A stretch of 10,868 nucleotides of DNA from a candidate division TA06 bacterium (GTDB lineage: Bacteria; Ratteibacteria; UBA8468; MWAK01). The stretch is taken from NCBI GenBank assembly GCA_022704925.1, contig JAKJFK010000041.1:1-10868 (forward strand), given 5' to 3'. The stretch's first letter is position 1, and each line of letters begins with the position of its first letter. The notes under the pieces were generated by a model. That model worked only from the letters and a program-made list of their open reading frames with translations. It was not told where the DNA came from and ran no database searches. Positions 1 to 6,111 of this stretch are shown piece by piece. The translations under genes were made by a program, and so were the position numbers.

Positions 1-100
1 AAAAACCCGCCAGGACAACCTTGAATGATTTCATCTTCCGTCTCCCCGGGATTTTTGAGAGAAGATTCGGGCGTCTCCTGTCACTTCACTCGGCGGGTTT
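1..100 (-). terminator. Possible long-loop terminator after the TPR gene
   Basis: A perfect 9-bp inverted repeat lies at 3-11 (AAACCCGCC) and 92-100 (GGCGGGTTT). Read on the minus strand, the second arm runs into five T residues at the window edge (5-1). The first arm overlaps the last codons of the TPR gene. The loop is 80 bases, much longer than in a usual intrinsic terminator, and the T tract may continue outside the window. The repeat and T run are seen directly; a terminator role is a weak inference. The remaining bases 1-85 show no gene. Confidence 0.25.
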
Positions 101-1654
101 CTCCTTGTTCCTTTTTTCCAAAATCCGCGTCAACTCTCTTCTGGCGTCGTTCAGTCCGCTTCTCATCATGGCGGTATTTTTACGGGCCGCCTTTGTGTTT
201 TCGTCCAACGGTTTTTCCTTTTCGAAAATTTTATTGACCTGTTCCCACCAAAAATTATCGGCGAACGCCGCGTCGGCGGCATCCAGTTCCGCTATCGCCC
301 ATTCGTAATTCTTCGTTAGCATGGCGAGCATCGCGCCGCTGCCGCGTTCGGCCACGGCGGCGTAGAGTTTCTTCTGCTCTTCCGTGTCGGCCGGGGCCGG
401 TTGACCTTTTTTGGCCCAATAAAGGTACATCCCCATCATTCGAGTCGTCTCCTGGATATCCCGGTCGTTCCGATTCAGGGTAGACGCATTATAAAACAGA
501 TTATCCGCCGTCGTGACGTCCCCCTTGCGAAGCGCCACGGTCGCATCTAAGAAGGACATCCGGGCGTTGAGGAACTGCTCGCGTTCTGCCTGGGTTTTGG
601 CGGCGTCTTCGCGCATCTTGATCATATCTTTGGTGAGGTCCATGGCGTTGCGCACCAGGGGGTTGTCGGGATTCTCCGTTTCGGCCCGCTTGAAGAACTC
701 GAGGGCGGCGGCGGGGTTGTGCTTCTTCAATTCCTCAAAGCCCCTGTCGTAATCCTCCCCCTTTGGCGTGCAGGTGCCCGGCTGGACCAGGAAGACCCGC
801 GGTTTTCCCTTGACCACGTACGGATCAACCGAGATGGGTTTGTTGGGATCGAGAAAGGTGAGGTCCACCACCGAGGAGTCGCCATAGCCGGTTCCCGCTC
901 CGGATCCCACCCTCGATGTTCCGCCGACGGAGGTGCCGGCCGAACCTTTGCCGCCGACTTCCGCGGCGAACTGGTCGAGCATTTTTTCCAGTTTCGGCTT
1001 CACGCCGGCAAGCCGGGTTTCATCGCCCAGAAGCTCTTTGGCGGCTTGCAGACAGTTTTTGATGTTTAGGTTGCCCGGATCGTAGGTCAGCGCCTCCTCA
1101 TATCGCTGGGCGGCGAGCCGGTAATTTTTCGTATGATAGGCCTTATGTCCCAGTTCGGTGAGCGTTATGGAGATGTTTTTACGGATTGTCTGGTCGTCGG
1201 GATTCAGGCGCAGGGCTTCCAAATAAAGCCGGTAGGCGGTTTCCCGGTCGCCCTTTTTGGCGTATTCCACCGCCTTGTTATTGACCTCCGTGGCTTTTTC
1301 CTCCCTGGTTTTGTCCGCGCCCAGAAGATGGAGGATGTTATTGAATAAATTGGTGAAGCTGTAATCTCCTCCATCGCCGGAGGATGATCCGCTGTCACCG
1401 GACCCGGTAATCGAGCCGCCACCGCCGAAATACTGCTGGTTAACCGATTCCGCCTCCGCCCGGGTCGAATAGGGGCCGAGGCGGGAGGTGCCGACGGTGC
1501 TTTGGCCGGCCCTGGGAACTTCAATATACCACTCGGCTTTCAAGAGCGCGGGAAATAATGTGATTCCCAATAAAAGGCAGCCGGCGAAGAGAAGGGCACG
1601 AGAAAGGTTGATCAACGAAGACGGGATTCGGGCGTCTGAAGATCGGATTTTCAT
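86..1654 (-). CDS. Exported TPR-repeat protein with SPOR-like N-terminal motif
   Basis: This encodes a 522-residue protein of unknown precise role, probably exported to the periplasm or cell surface. Residues 1-40 look like a signal peptide: a basic start, a hydrophobic stretch at about 19-37, and possible cleavage after LLKA before EWYIEV. Residues 41-75 carry GPYSTRAEAES, which resembles the end of a SPOR (peptidoglycan-binding) domain but is too short to be sure. A Gly/Ser linker at 77-95 leads to two good TPR units at about 124-157 (with YLEALRLNPDD) and 164-197 (YEEALTYDPGN). A second Gly/Ser linker spans about 233-260, and a third TPR-like unit lies at about 303-336. The C-terminal half is helical and charged. 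The chosen ATG follows a strong GGGGGA ribosome site and starts directly before the signal peptide. The frame stays open to an ATG at 1873, but that would add 73 low-complexity residues in front of the signal peptide. TPRs indicate a protein-protein scaffold. Base composition is poorer in GC than the genes to the right. Confidence 0.8.
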   Translation of the reverse strand: MKIRSSDARIPSSLINLSRALLFAGCLLLGITLFPALLKAEWYIEVPRAGQSTVGTSRLGPYSTRAEAESVNQQYFGGGGSITGSGDSGSSSGDGGDYSFTNLFNNILHLLGADKTREEKATEVNNKAVEYAKKGDRETAYRLYLEALRLNPDDQTIRKNISITLTELGHKAYHTKNYRLAAQRYEEALTYDPGNLNIKNCLQAAKELLGDETRLAGVKPKLEKMLDQFAAEVGGKGSAGTSVGGTSRVGSGAGTGYGDSSVVDLTFLDPNKPISVDPYVVKGKPRVFLVQPGTCTPKGEDYDRGFEELKKHNPAAALEFFKRAETENPDNPLVRNAMDLTKDMIKMREDAAKTQAEREQFLNARMSFLDATVALRKGDVTTADNLFYNASTLNRNDRDIQETTRMMGMYLYWAKKGQPAPADTEEQKKLYAAVAERGSGAMLAMLTKNYEWAIAELDAADAAFADNFWWEQVNKIFEKEKPLDENTKAARKNTAMMRSGLNDARRELTRILEKRNKEKPAE

Positions 1655-1704
1655 TCTTTCCCCCTTTCCATAAGAAACGGCCTTTTGAGAAAAACGCCAC
1701 TTCG

Positions 1705-1741
1705 AAAAAGGGACAAACTTATCGAGTTGGGGCAAGGTCCC
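1705..1741 (-). promoter_or_regulatory. Leader hairpin with T tract (possible attenuator)
   Basis: In the transcript toward the TPR gene, GGGAC (1741-1737) can pair with GTCCC (1714-1710). An inner stem AACT/AGTT (1728-1725 with 1719-1716) lies inside, and five T residues follow directly (1709-1705). The hairpin sits about 50 bases before the ATG. A competing hairpin at 1746-1726 pairs GTTG with CAAC and GGG with CCC around a 6-base loop and one bulged T. It uses the same GGGAC bases and the AACT bases, so the two structures exclude each other. The pairings are seen directly; control by attenuation is inferred. I recognise no known riboswitch class here. Confidence 0.35.
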
Positions 1742-1919
1742 ACAACCGGGTGTCAGGTCAGGAGAAGCATCGCTGGAAGCAGGTTGGCGCGGGGAAGAAG
1801 AAGCGGGTGCGAGTCGGGGCGCGGGATCGTCCGGTAAAAACCTTCTTTTAATTGTAATTTGCCGGCCATTCAAGGCCTTTTCAATAACGACCTAAACATT
1901 GTTTTTCTTTCGTTTTTTA

Positions 1920-1948
1920 TTTATACCACTGCAAAAGGGTTTTGTCAA
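1920..1948 (-). promoter_or_regulatory. Near-consensus sigma70 promoter of the TPR gene
   Basis: On the minus strand a perfect -35 box TTGACA (1948-1943) is separated by 17 bases from TATAAA (1925-1920). TGG directly before it makes an extended -10. Transcription would start near 1913, giving a leader of about 259 nt before the ATG at 1654. This is one of the strongest promoters visible in the window. Confidence 0.8.
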
Positions 1949-1956
1949 GTTTACAA
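1942..1956. promoter_or_regulatory. Operator-like dyad over the -35 box
   Basis: The 15 bases TTGTcAAgTTtACAA (plus strand) have dyad symmetry at all but the centre base and one mismatched pair. They cover the whole -35 element of the TPR-gene promoter. A repressor bound here would block RNA polymerase. The symmetry is seen; the binding protein is unknown, and part of the symmetry comes from the TTGACA box itself. Confidence 0.35.
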
Positions 1957-1989
1957 GGCGGGTTTTGCATGCGGGGCTTTTCTTTAGGC

Positions 1990-2045
1990 TTGCCTTTCGT
2001 CCGTTTCCTTTAAGCCGTGAAGCGTGCTTCGCTCTGCTTCACGGC
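1990..2045. repeat. Box-plus-hairpin repeat, copy 1
   Basis: A 26-base box runs from TTGCCTTTCGTCC to TTTAAGC at 1990-2015. It is followed by a perfect 10-bp stem GCCGTGAAGC (2014-2023) and GCTTCACGGC (2036-2045) with a 12-base loop. Inside it, GAAGC/GCTTC at 2019-2023/2026-2030 offers an alternative small hairpin. The box differs from copy 2 at three positions. Confidence 0.7.
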
Positions 2046-2150
2046 CCGGTTGTTTCTGAATCTCTCTTCAGACGAATCCGCCGGCGCCCAAACAAACGGC
2101 TTCGGCGGGGAAACACTGGCCGTTAATCACCACCTCCGCCATCCTCGCCG

Positions 2151-2200
2151 TTGCCTTTCGTCTGTTCCCCTTAAGCGGCGTTTTTCGGTGAGCGCCGCTT
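2151..2200. repeat. Box-plus-hairpin repeat, copy 2
   Basis: The 26-base box (TTGCCTTTCGTCTG to CTTAAGC, 2151-2176) is followed by a perfect 8-bp stem AAGCGGCG (2173-2180) and CGCCGCTT (2193-2200) with a 12-base loop. The stem sequence differs from copy 1 but stays fully paired. Confidence 0.7.
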
Positions 2201-2327
2201 GCGTAGCGATGGCTACAAAACAAGCCGGGCGAGACAATGAGTAGCCGGGGCCCGGATCCGCCTTACCAGGCCCGGGAACACGGCGAGGCTCGTTGTCGAG
2301 CGGCGTAGTTTTGCCTTTGCCTCGTTT

Positions 2328-2396
2328 TTGCTTTTCGTCTGTTCCCCTGAAGCCGAGGGCCCGGAACGAGGCGAGTCGTGAAGCCGCGGCCTCGGG
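2328..2396. repeat. Box-plus-hairpin repeat, copy 3
   Basis: The box (TTGCTTTTCGTCTG to CTGAAGC, 2328-2353) differs from copy 2 at two positions. It is followed by a weaker stem, CCGAGG (2354-2359) with CCTCGG (2391-2396), over a 31-base loop. The preceding bases 2311-2324 (TTGCCTTTGCCTCG) look like a partial duplicate of the box start. Confidence 0.6.
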
Positions 2397-2599
2397 AAAG
2401 AAGCTTAAAAGCGACAGCGGTCCGGCATCGATATCCTCCCGCGGCTCCTGTCTGAGCCAGGCCGCGACGGCCGCCTTCCGGCCCCAAGCGGACGGCGAGT
2501 TAGCCGCGCGCCGGATTTAAGCGTACCTTTCCACCGCGGCGGAGCGCCCGAGTCGAGTCCGGACCCTCGGCGCCCCGAACCGAAGACCGCCGCGCTTTC

Positions 2600-2629
2600 T
2601 TGCCTTCAAGCCCCGGCTTGGGTTATAAT
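2600..2629 (+). promoter_or_regulatory. Sigma70-type promoter for membrane protein and tRNA
   Basis: TATAAT at 2624-2629 is a perfect -10 box. TTGCCT at 2600-2605 is a 4-of-6 -35 box with an 18-base spacer. Transcription would begin near 2636. The spacer contains the small hairpin CAAGC/GCTTG (2607-2611/2616-2620). A TTG codon at 2600 that could extend the gene coincides with the -35 box, so it is unlikely to be the translation start. Confidence 0.6.
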
Positions 2630-2653
2630 TTCCCGGGTTCTTTTTTAAATAAT

Positions 2654-3094
2654 ATGACATTATTCAGCCGGGTAAGGGTCGCGATTAACCTGCTGCTGCT
2701 GATCGCGGCCGTGGCCGGGCTGGCGGCGGCCCGGGTTTACCGGGAGCGCTACCTCCGCGAGAAGGCGGCCCGGGTTCAGTCGGCCCGGAGTTCGGCCGAT
2801 TACTTCCTCTCCGGCGCCCAGGAGCAGTTGCTCCTGGCGGCAATGTCGGTCAAGCGCGATAACTTCGCGGCAGCCGCGCACCAGGTCAGGGAGGCCCGGC
2901 GCGGCCTGGAGGCCTTCCGGTCTGCGGCCGGTGAGGCCGGGCCGCCGGATCTCCTGGGGCCCCTGGCGGCCATCGAGGCCGGGATCGCCGGGGTCAGGCC
3001 GGCCGTCCAGGACCTGATTCTGGATCTGGCCGGCGAAATTTCAGAGTTTCGATCCGACCTTTCCGGCCCGGAGCCGGCCCGGCCGGGCAGTTAA
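2654..3094 (+). CDS. Small single-pass membrane protein, unknown function
   Basis: This encodes a 146-residue protein I do not recognise. Residues 9-27 form one hydrophobic segment (INLLLLIAAVAGLAAA), preceded by arginines at 6 and 8 and followed by an Arg/Lys/Glu-rich stretch. This suggests an N-terminal membrane anchor with the rest on one side. Residues 30-135 are Ala-, Leu-, Arg- and Glu-rich and likely helical, possibly coiled coil. The tail is Pro/Gly-rich. It has no cysteine and no catalytic motif. The ATG at 2654 follows the predicted transcription start by about 18 bases and has no clear Shine-Dalgarno site, so initiation may be weak or nearly leaderless. Codon use matches the GC-rich genes to the right. 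It shares a promoter with the tRNA that follows 3 bases after its stop. A role as a helical sensor-like or scaffold protein would be speculation. Confidence 0.65.
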   Translation: MTLFSRVRVAINLLLLIAAVAGLAAARVYRERYLREKAARVQSARSSADYFLSGAQEQLLLAAMSVKRDNFAAAAHQVREARRGLEAFRSAAGEAGPPDLLGPLAAIEAGIAGVRPAVQDLILDLAGEISEFRSDLSGPEPARPGS

Positions 3095-3097
3095 ATT

Positions 3098-3169
3098 GGG
3101 GCGTTGGTCCAGTGGTAAAGACAACGGTCTTTCAAGCCGTTAACACGGGTTCAATTCCCGTACGCCCCG
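3098..3169 (+). tRNA. tRNA-Glu (anticodon TTC)
   Basis: A complete cloverleaf of 72 bases. The acceptor stem is GGGGCGT (3098-3104) with ACGCCCC (3162-3168). The anticodon stem ACGGT/GCCGT (3124-3128/3136-3140) carries loop CTTTCAA with anticodon TTC at 3131-3133. The T stem ACGGG/CCCGT encloses TTCAATT. The discriminator base is G (3169), as expected for tRNA-Glu, and the D-arm start TTGGTCCAGTGG is also typical of Glu. CCA is not encoded and must be added afterward. It begins 3 bases after the upstream stop codon, so it is probably cut out of a shared transcript. Confidence 0.95.
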
Positions 3170-3175
3170 CTTCTC

Positions 3176-3207
3176 CCCCGCCTTGCTCCGGCGGGGACCG
3201 GTTTTTT
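3176..3207 (+). terminator. Probable intrinsic terminator after tRNA-Glu
   Basis: A perfect 7-bp GC stem, CCCCGCC (3176-3182) and GGCGGGG (3190-3196), has a 7-base loop. Six T residues follow at 3202-3207 after a 5-base gap (ACCGG). The gap makes it less ideal than a textbook terminator. It would separate the tRNA transcript from the prepilin peptidase operon, although no convincing promoter is visible between 3208 and 3255. Confidence 0.5.
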
Positions 3208-3255
3208 GCCCGCCTTCCCCGCCGTTGTCTTTTGCGAACAGGACGGAGAAACTGA

Positions 3256-4029
3256 ATGGGATTTCTGGTCTTCCTTTTCGGCGCGGTCTTCGGCAGTTTC
3301 CTGAACGTCTGCATCTACCGGATGCCCTTGAGTCTCTCCATCGTCAAGCCCAACTCCTTCTGCCCGGGCTGCAAGAAGCCGATCAAGTGGTTCGACAATA
3401 TACCGATGCTCAGCTACCTGATGCTTTCCGGGCGCTGCCGCCACTGCCGCAAGCCGATCAGCCCACGCTACTTCCTGGTCGAACTGCTTACGGCCGCCCT
3501 CTTTCTCTTTCTTTACTGGCAGTTCGGGCTGGACGTCCGCTTCTTCGTTTTCGCGCCCTTCGTGATGGCCCTGATCCTGGTCTCCTTCATCGACTGGGAC
3601 CACTACCTGATTCCCGATTGCATCGTGCTGCCGGGGATCCCGATCGGCCTGCTGCTGAATTTTTTCTTCCCGGTCCTGGCCGGTTTGAACGCCTGGCTTC
3701 CGGCCCTCCGGGACGCCTTTATCGGCGTTCTGGTCGGCGGCGGCTTCCTGCTGCTCCTGGGCTGGCTGGGCACGCTGGCCTTCAAGAAGGACGCCATGGG
3801 CGGCGGCGACGTGAAGCTGCTGGCCATGATCGGCGCCTTCCTGGGCTGGAAGTCGGTGCTGATGACGCTCTTCTTCGGTTCACTTTTCGGCAGCGTGGTC
3901 AGCCTGGCGCTTATCGCCGCCGGGGTGAAGAAGCGCGACGAGTACATTCCCTTCGGTCCCTACCTTTCGCTGGGCGCGGTGCTCGCGCTCTTTTTCAGGG
4001 GCGGGACCTTCCTGGGGTTCCCGGTCTGA
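3256..4029 (+). CDS. Prepilin peptidase (type IV leader peptidase, A24 family)
   Basis: This integral membrane aspartic protease cleaves the leader of type IV prepilins or type II secretion pseudopilins and usually methylates the new N-terminus. At 257 residues it matches the full-length bifunctional form. The N-terminal segment GSFLNVCIYR (13-22) is typical. Two CxxC pairs, CPGC (36-39) and CRHC (61-64), form the zinc-binding cytoplasmic loop found in methylating members. The catalytic aspartates lie in FIDWDHYLIPD (111-121) and in GGGDVK (D185). PFGPYLSLG near the C-terminus is a family signature, and about seven or eight hydrophobic helices are visible. The ATG has GGAG about 8 bases upstream. 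It is first in a run of six close genes. No pilin gene is in the window, so PilD, GspO and ComC roles cannot be told apart. Confidence 0.93.
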   Translation: MGFLVFLFGAVFGSFLNVCIYRMPLSLSIVKPNSFCPGCKKPIKWFDNIPMLSYLMLSGRCRHCRKPISPRYFLVELLTAALFLFLYWQFGLDVRFFVFAPFVMALILVSFIDWDHYLIPDCIVLPGIPIGLLLNFFFPVLAGLNAWLPALRDAFIGVLVGGGFLLLLGWLGTLAFKKDAMGGGDVKLLAMIGAFLGWKSVLMTLFFGSLFGSVVSLALIAAGVKKRDEYIPFGPYLSLGAVLALFFRGGTFLGFPV

Positions 4030-4062
4030 TCCCGGGCGGGCCCGCGGCCGGGAGAAGCGGCG

Positions 4063-6111
4063 ATGGCCGATTTTGAAACCTCGGTTCGTTACCTGAAGGG
4101 GGTGGGTGAGCAGCGGGCCCACCTGCTGGAGAAGATCGGCGTCCGCATCCTTTTCGACCTGGTTTACTACTTTCCTCGCCGTTACGAGGACCGCAAGAAG
4201 ATCACCCCGGTGGCCGAAACGGTGCCGGGCCAGCCGGCCACCATCTGCGCCACGGTGCTTACCAGCGGCAGCAAGAGCGGCTGGCGCGGCAAGCAGATTT
4301 TCACCGCCGCCCTCTCCGACGACACCGGCCTCATTTACGCCACCTTCTTCAACCAGGGTTACCTCAAGGACGTGCTGGTCCCGGGCTGCCGGGTGCTCCT
4401 CTCGGGCCGTCCCTCCATCTACCAGGGCGAGAAGAGCATGATTCACCCGGTCTTCGAGGTGCTGAAGGAGGGGACGGGCCGCCCTACCGAGGCGGGCCGG
4501 ATCGTGGCCCTTTACCGGCCGCCGGAGGGGTTGAGCCAGCGCGCCTTTCACCTGATCATGCTGTCGGCGCTGCGGGAACTGGGGTCGGAGGTGAAAGAGG
4601 TGGTCCCCTTCGCCGAGCGGCAGCGGCTCAACCTGGGCAACCTCCGCCACGCCCTCAAGAATATCCACTTTCCGGTTTCGGAGACGGACCTCCGGAAGGC
4701 CCGGGAGTACCTGATCTTCGAGGAGTTCTTCCTGCTGGCGGCCGCCCTGCGCAAGCGGCGGCTGGACAGCCGGGGAGTGGCGGGTGGACCGGGCCCGGAG
4801 GGTCCGGCCGGGGGCGACCCGGCCGCTTTTATCTCCGATTTCCAGGCCCTGCTCTCCTTTCCGCTCACCGAGAGCCAGCGCCGGGCCCTGGCCGAGATCG
4901 GCGCCGACCTGGGGAAGGGCTACCCGATGCACCGGCTCCTGACCGGCGAGGTCGGTTCGGGCAAGACGCTGGTGGCCGCCGGCGCCATCTTCCGGACTGT
5001 GCGCTCCGGCGGCCAGGCGGCCCTGCTGGCGCCGACCGAGATACTGGCCGAGCAGCACTTCATGACCCTGCAGCGCCTCTTTGCCCGGGCCGGCTGGGAG
5101 GTCGGTCTGCTGGTGAACGGCCTGGAGGCGGCCGAGAAGGCCCGGGTGGCCGAGAAACTGGCCGCCGGCGAGATCCCGGTGGTGGTCGGCACCCACGGCC
5201 TGCTCTCGGAGCGACTGAAGTTCCGGCGGCTGGCCCTGGCCGTGATCGACGAGGAGCACAAGTTCGGGGTTAACCAGCGGGAGGAACTGGGGGAGAAGGG
5301 GCGGGAGGTGAACCTGCTGCTGATGAGCGCCACGCCCATCCCCCGGACCCTGGCCCTGACCCTTTACGGAGACATCGAGGTGAGCAGCCTCTCGCCCCGG
5401 GTCTCCCGCCGGGTGGCCACCTATCTCTTCAACCGGCTGGAGCGCGAGGCGGCCTACCGGCTCTTTGACCGCTACATACGCAGCGGCCAGACCGGCTACC
5501 TGGTGGCCAGCCGTCTGAAGGACGGCGAGGATTCTTTCGGGGCCGAGCACATTTACCGCGACGCGCTCGGCTTGTACCCGCACTGGAAGCCGGCCCTGCT
5601 GCACGGCCGGCTGCCGCTGGCCGAGAAGCGTCGGGTGGTTGAAGGTTTCCGTTCTGGGGAATTCCAGGTCCTGGTGGCCACCTCGGTGATCGAGGTGGGC
5701 ATCGATCTGCCGGAGGCCAGCATCCTGCTGATCGACGATGCCGAACGGTTCGGCCTCTCCCAGTTGCACCAGATGCGCGGCCGGATCGGCCGCCAGGCCC
5801 AGGAGGCCCTCTGCCTGGTGATCGGCGACTCCGGGGCCCCGGAATCCTTTGAACGGCTGCAGCTTTTCGCCCAGACGGCCGAGGGGGAGGAACTGGCGGC
5901 CGAAGACCTGGTCCTGCGGGGTGAAGGCGAGATCATGGGCGAACGGCAGCACGGCCTGCCGCCCCTGCGCATCGCCGACCTCCGGCGGGACCTGGAGCTG
6001 CTTAACACCGCCCGGGACGTCGCCTTCCGGCTGCTGGACGGCGATCCGGGCTTGACCGGCCAGCCGCAGCTCCGGGAACGGCTGGCCAGGCAGGGTTTAT
6101 GGGAAGGCTGA
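4063..6111 (+). CDS. ATP-dependent DNA helicase RecG
   Basis: RecG remodels stalled replication forks and Holliday junctions. At 682 residues it is close to the usual 690. The N-terminal part (1-230) holds a helix-hairpin-like YLKGVGEQRA (10-19) and the OB-fold wedge, including YYFPRRYEDR (35-44). The helicase motifs are in order: Walker A GEVGSGKT (295-302), APTE (323-326), DEEH (396-399), SAT (422-424), LLHGRLP (512-518), TSVIEVGIDLPEA (540-552), and QMRGRIGR (570-577). The translocation motif is LRGEGEIMGERQ (618-629). Three spots differ from the common form: DEEH for DEQH, GERQ for GTRQ, and YLVASRLKDGE (479-489) in place of the usual YVVCPLIEESE. The wedge and TRG motif exclude Mfd. The ATG follows GGGAGAA and lies 33 bases after the peptidase stop; the end overlaps the next gene by 13 bases. 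Confidence 0.95.
   Translation: MADFETSVRYLKGVGEQRAHLLEKIGVRILFDLVYYFPRRYEDRKKITPVAETVPGQPATICATVLTSGSKSGWRGKQIFTAALSDDTGLIYATFFNQGYLKDVLVPGCRVLLSGRPSIYQGEKSMIHPVFEVLKEGTGRPTEAGRIVALYRPPEGLSQRAFHLIMLSALRELGSEVKEVVPFAERQRLNLGNLRHALKNIHFPVSETDLRKAREYLIFEEFFLLAAALRKRRLDSRGVAGGPGPEGPAGGDPAAFISDFQALLSFPLTESQRRALAEIGADLGKGYPMHRLLTGEVGSGKTLVAAGAIFRTVRSGGQAALLAPTEILAEQHFMTLQRLFARAGWEVGLLVNGLEAAEKARVAEKLAAGEIPVVVGTHGLLSERLKFRRLALAVIDEEHKFGVNQREELGEKGREVNLLLMSATPIPRTLALTLYGDIEVSSLSPRVSRRVATYLFNRLEREAAYRLFDRYIRSGQTGYLVASRLKDGEDSFGAEHIYRDALGLYPHWKPALLHGRLPLAEKRRVVEGFRSGEFQVLVATSVIEVGIDLPEASILLIDDAERFGLSQLHQMRGRIGRQAQEALCLVIGDSGAPESFERLQLFAQTAEGEELAAEDLVLRGEGEIMGERQHGLPPLRIADLRRDLELLNTARDVAFRLLDGDPGLTGQPQLRERLARQGLWEG

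Larger units (their letters stand above)
1949..2599. other. Gene-free, repeat-rich region between divergent promoters
   Basis: About 650 bases separate the leftward TPR promoter from the rightward promoter at 2600. Short frames exist on both strands but none has a ribosome site, a recognisable domain or consistent codon use. Besides the three box-plus-hairpin units listed separately, small inverted repeats occur at 2078-2083/2103-2108 (CCGCCG/CGGCGG), 2211-2216/2241-2246 (GGCTAC/GTAGCC), 2288-2292/2297-2301 (GCTCG/CGAGC) and 2443-2447/2454-2458 (GGCTC/GAGCC). GC content rises sharply toward the right end. The density of hairpins suggests dispersed intergenic repeats rather than coding DNA. 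Confidence 0.6.

Noticed and set aside
1655-1873. N-terminal extension of the TPR protein from an ATG at 1873
   Set aside because: It would put 73 low-complexity residues before a good signal peptide, its ribosome site is weaker, and the region folds into leader hairpins. It cannot be excluded outright, because the promoter at 1920-1948 lies upstream of it.
1990-2396. CRISPR array or integron attC sites
   Set aside because: Spacing between boxes is irregular (161 and 177 bases), the intervening DNA is hairpin-rich rather than unique spacers, and no attC core sites or cas or integrase genes are seen.
2116-2520. Open minus-strand frame through the repeats, in which copies 2 and 3 share a reading frame (RGTDEKQ and RGTDERQ)
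   Set aside because: The 177-base spacing happens to be a multiple of three, but copy 1 is out of phase, there is no ribosome site, and the translated sequence looks like repeat-derived low-complexity protein.
2600-2653. TTG start for the small membrane protein
   Set aside because: It lies in the -35 box and upstream of the predicted transcription start near 2636.
3880-5952. A 690-codon open frame on the minus strand opposite recG
   Set aside because: It is the antisense shadow of a GC-rich gene. It is rich in Gln, His, Leu, Arg and Gly with no domain, and recG on the other strand has every expected motif.
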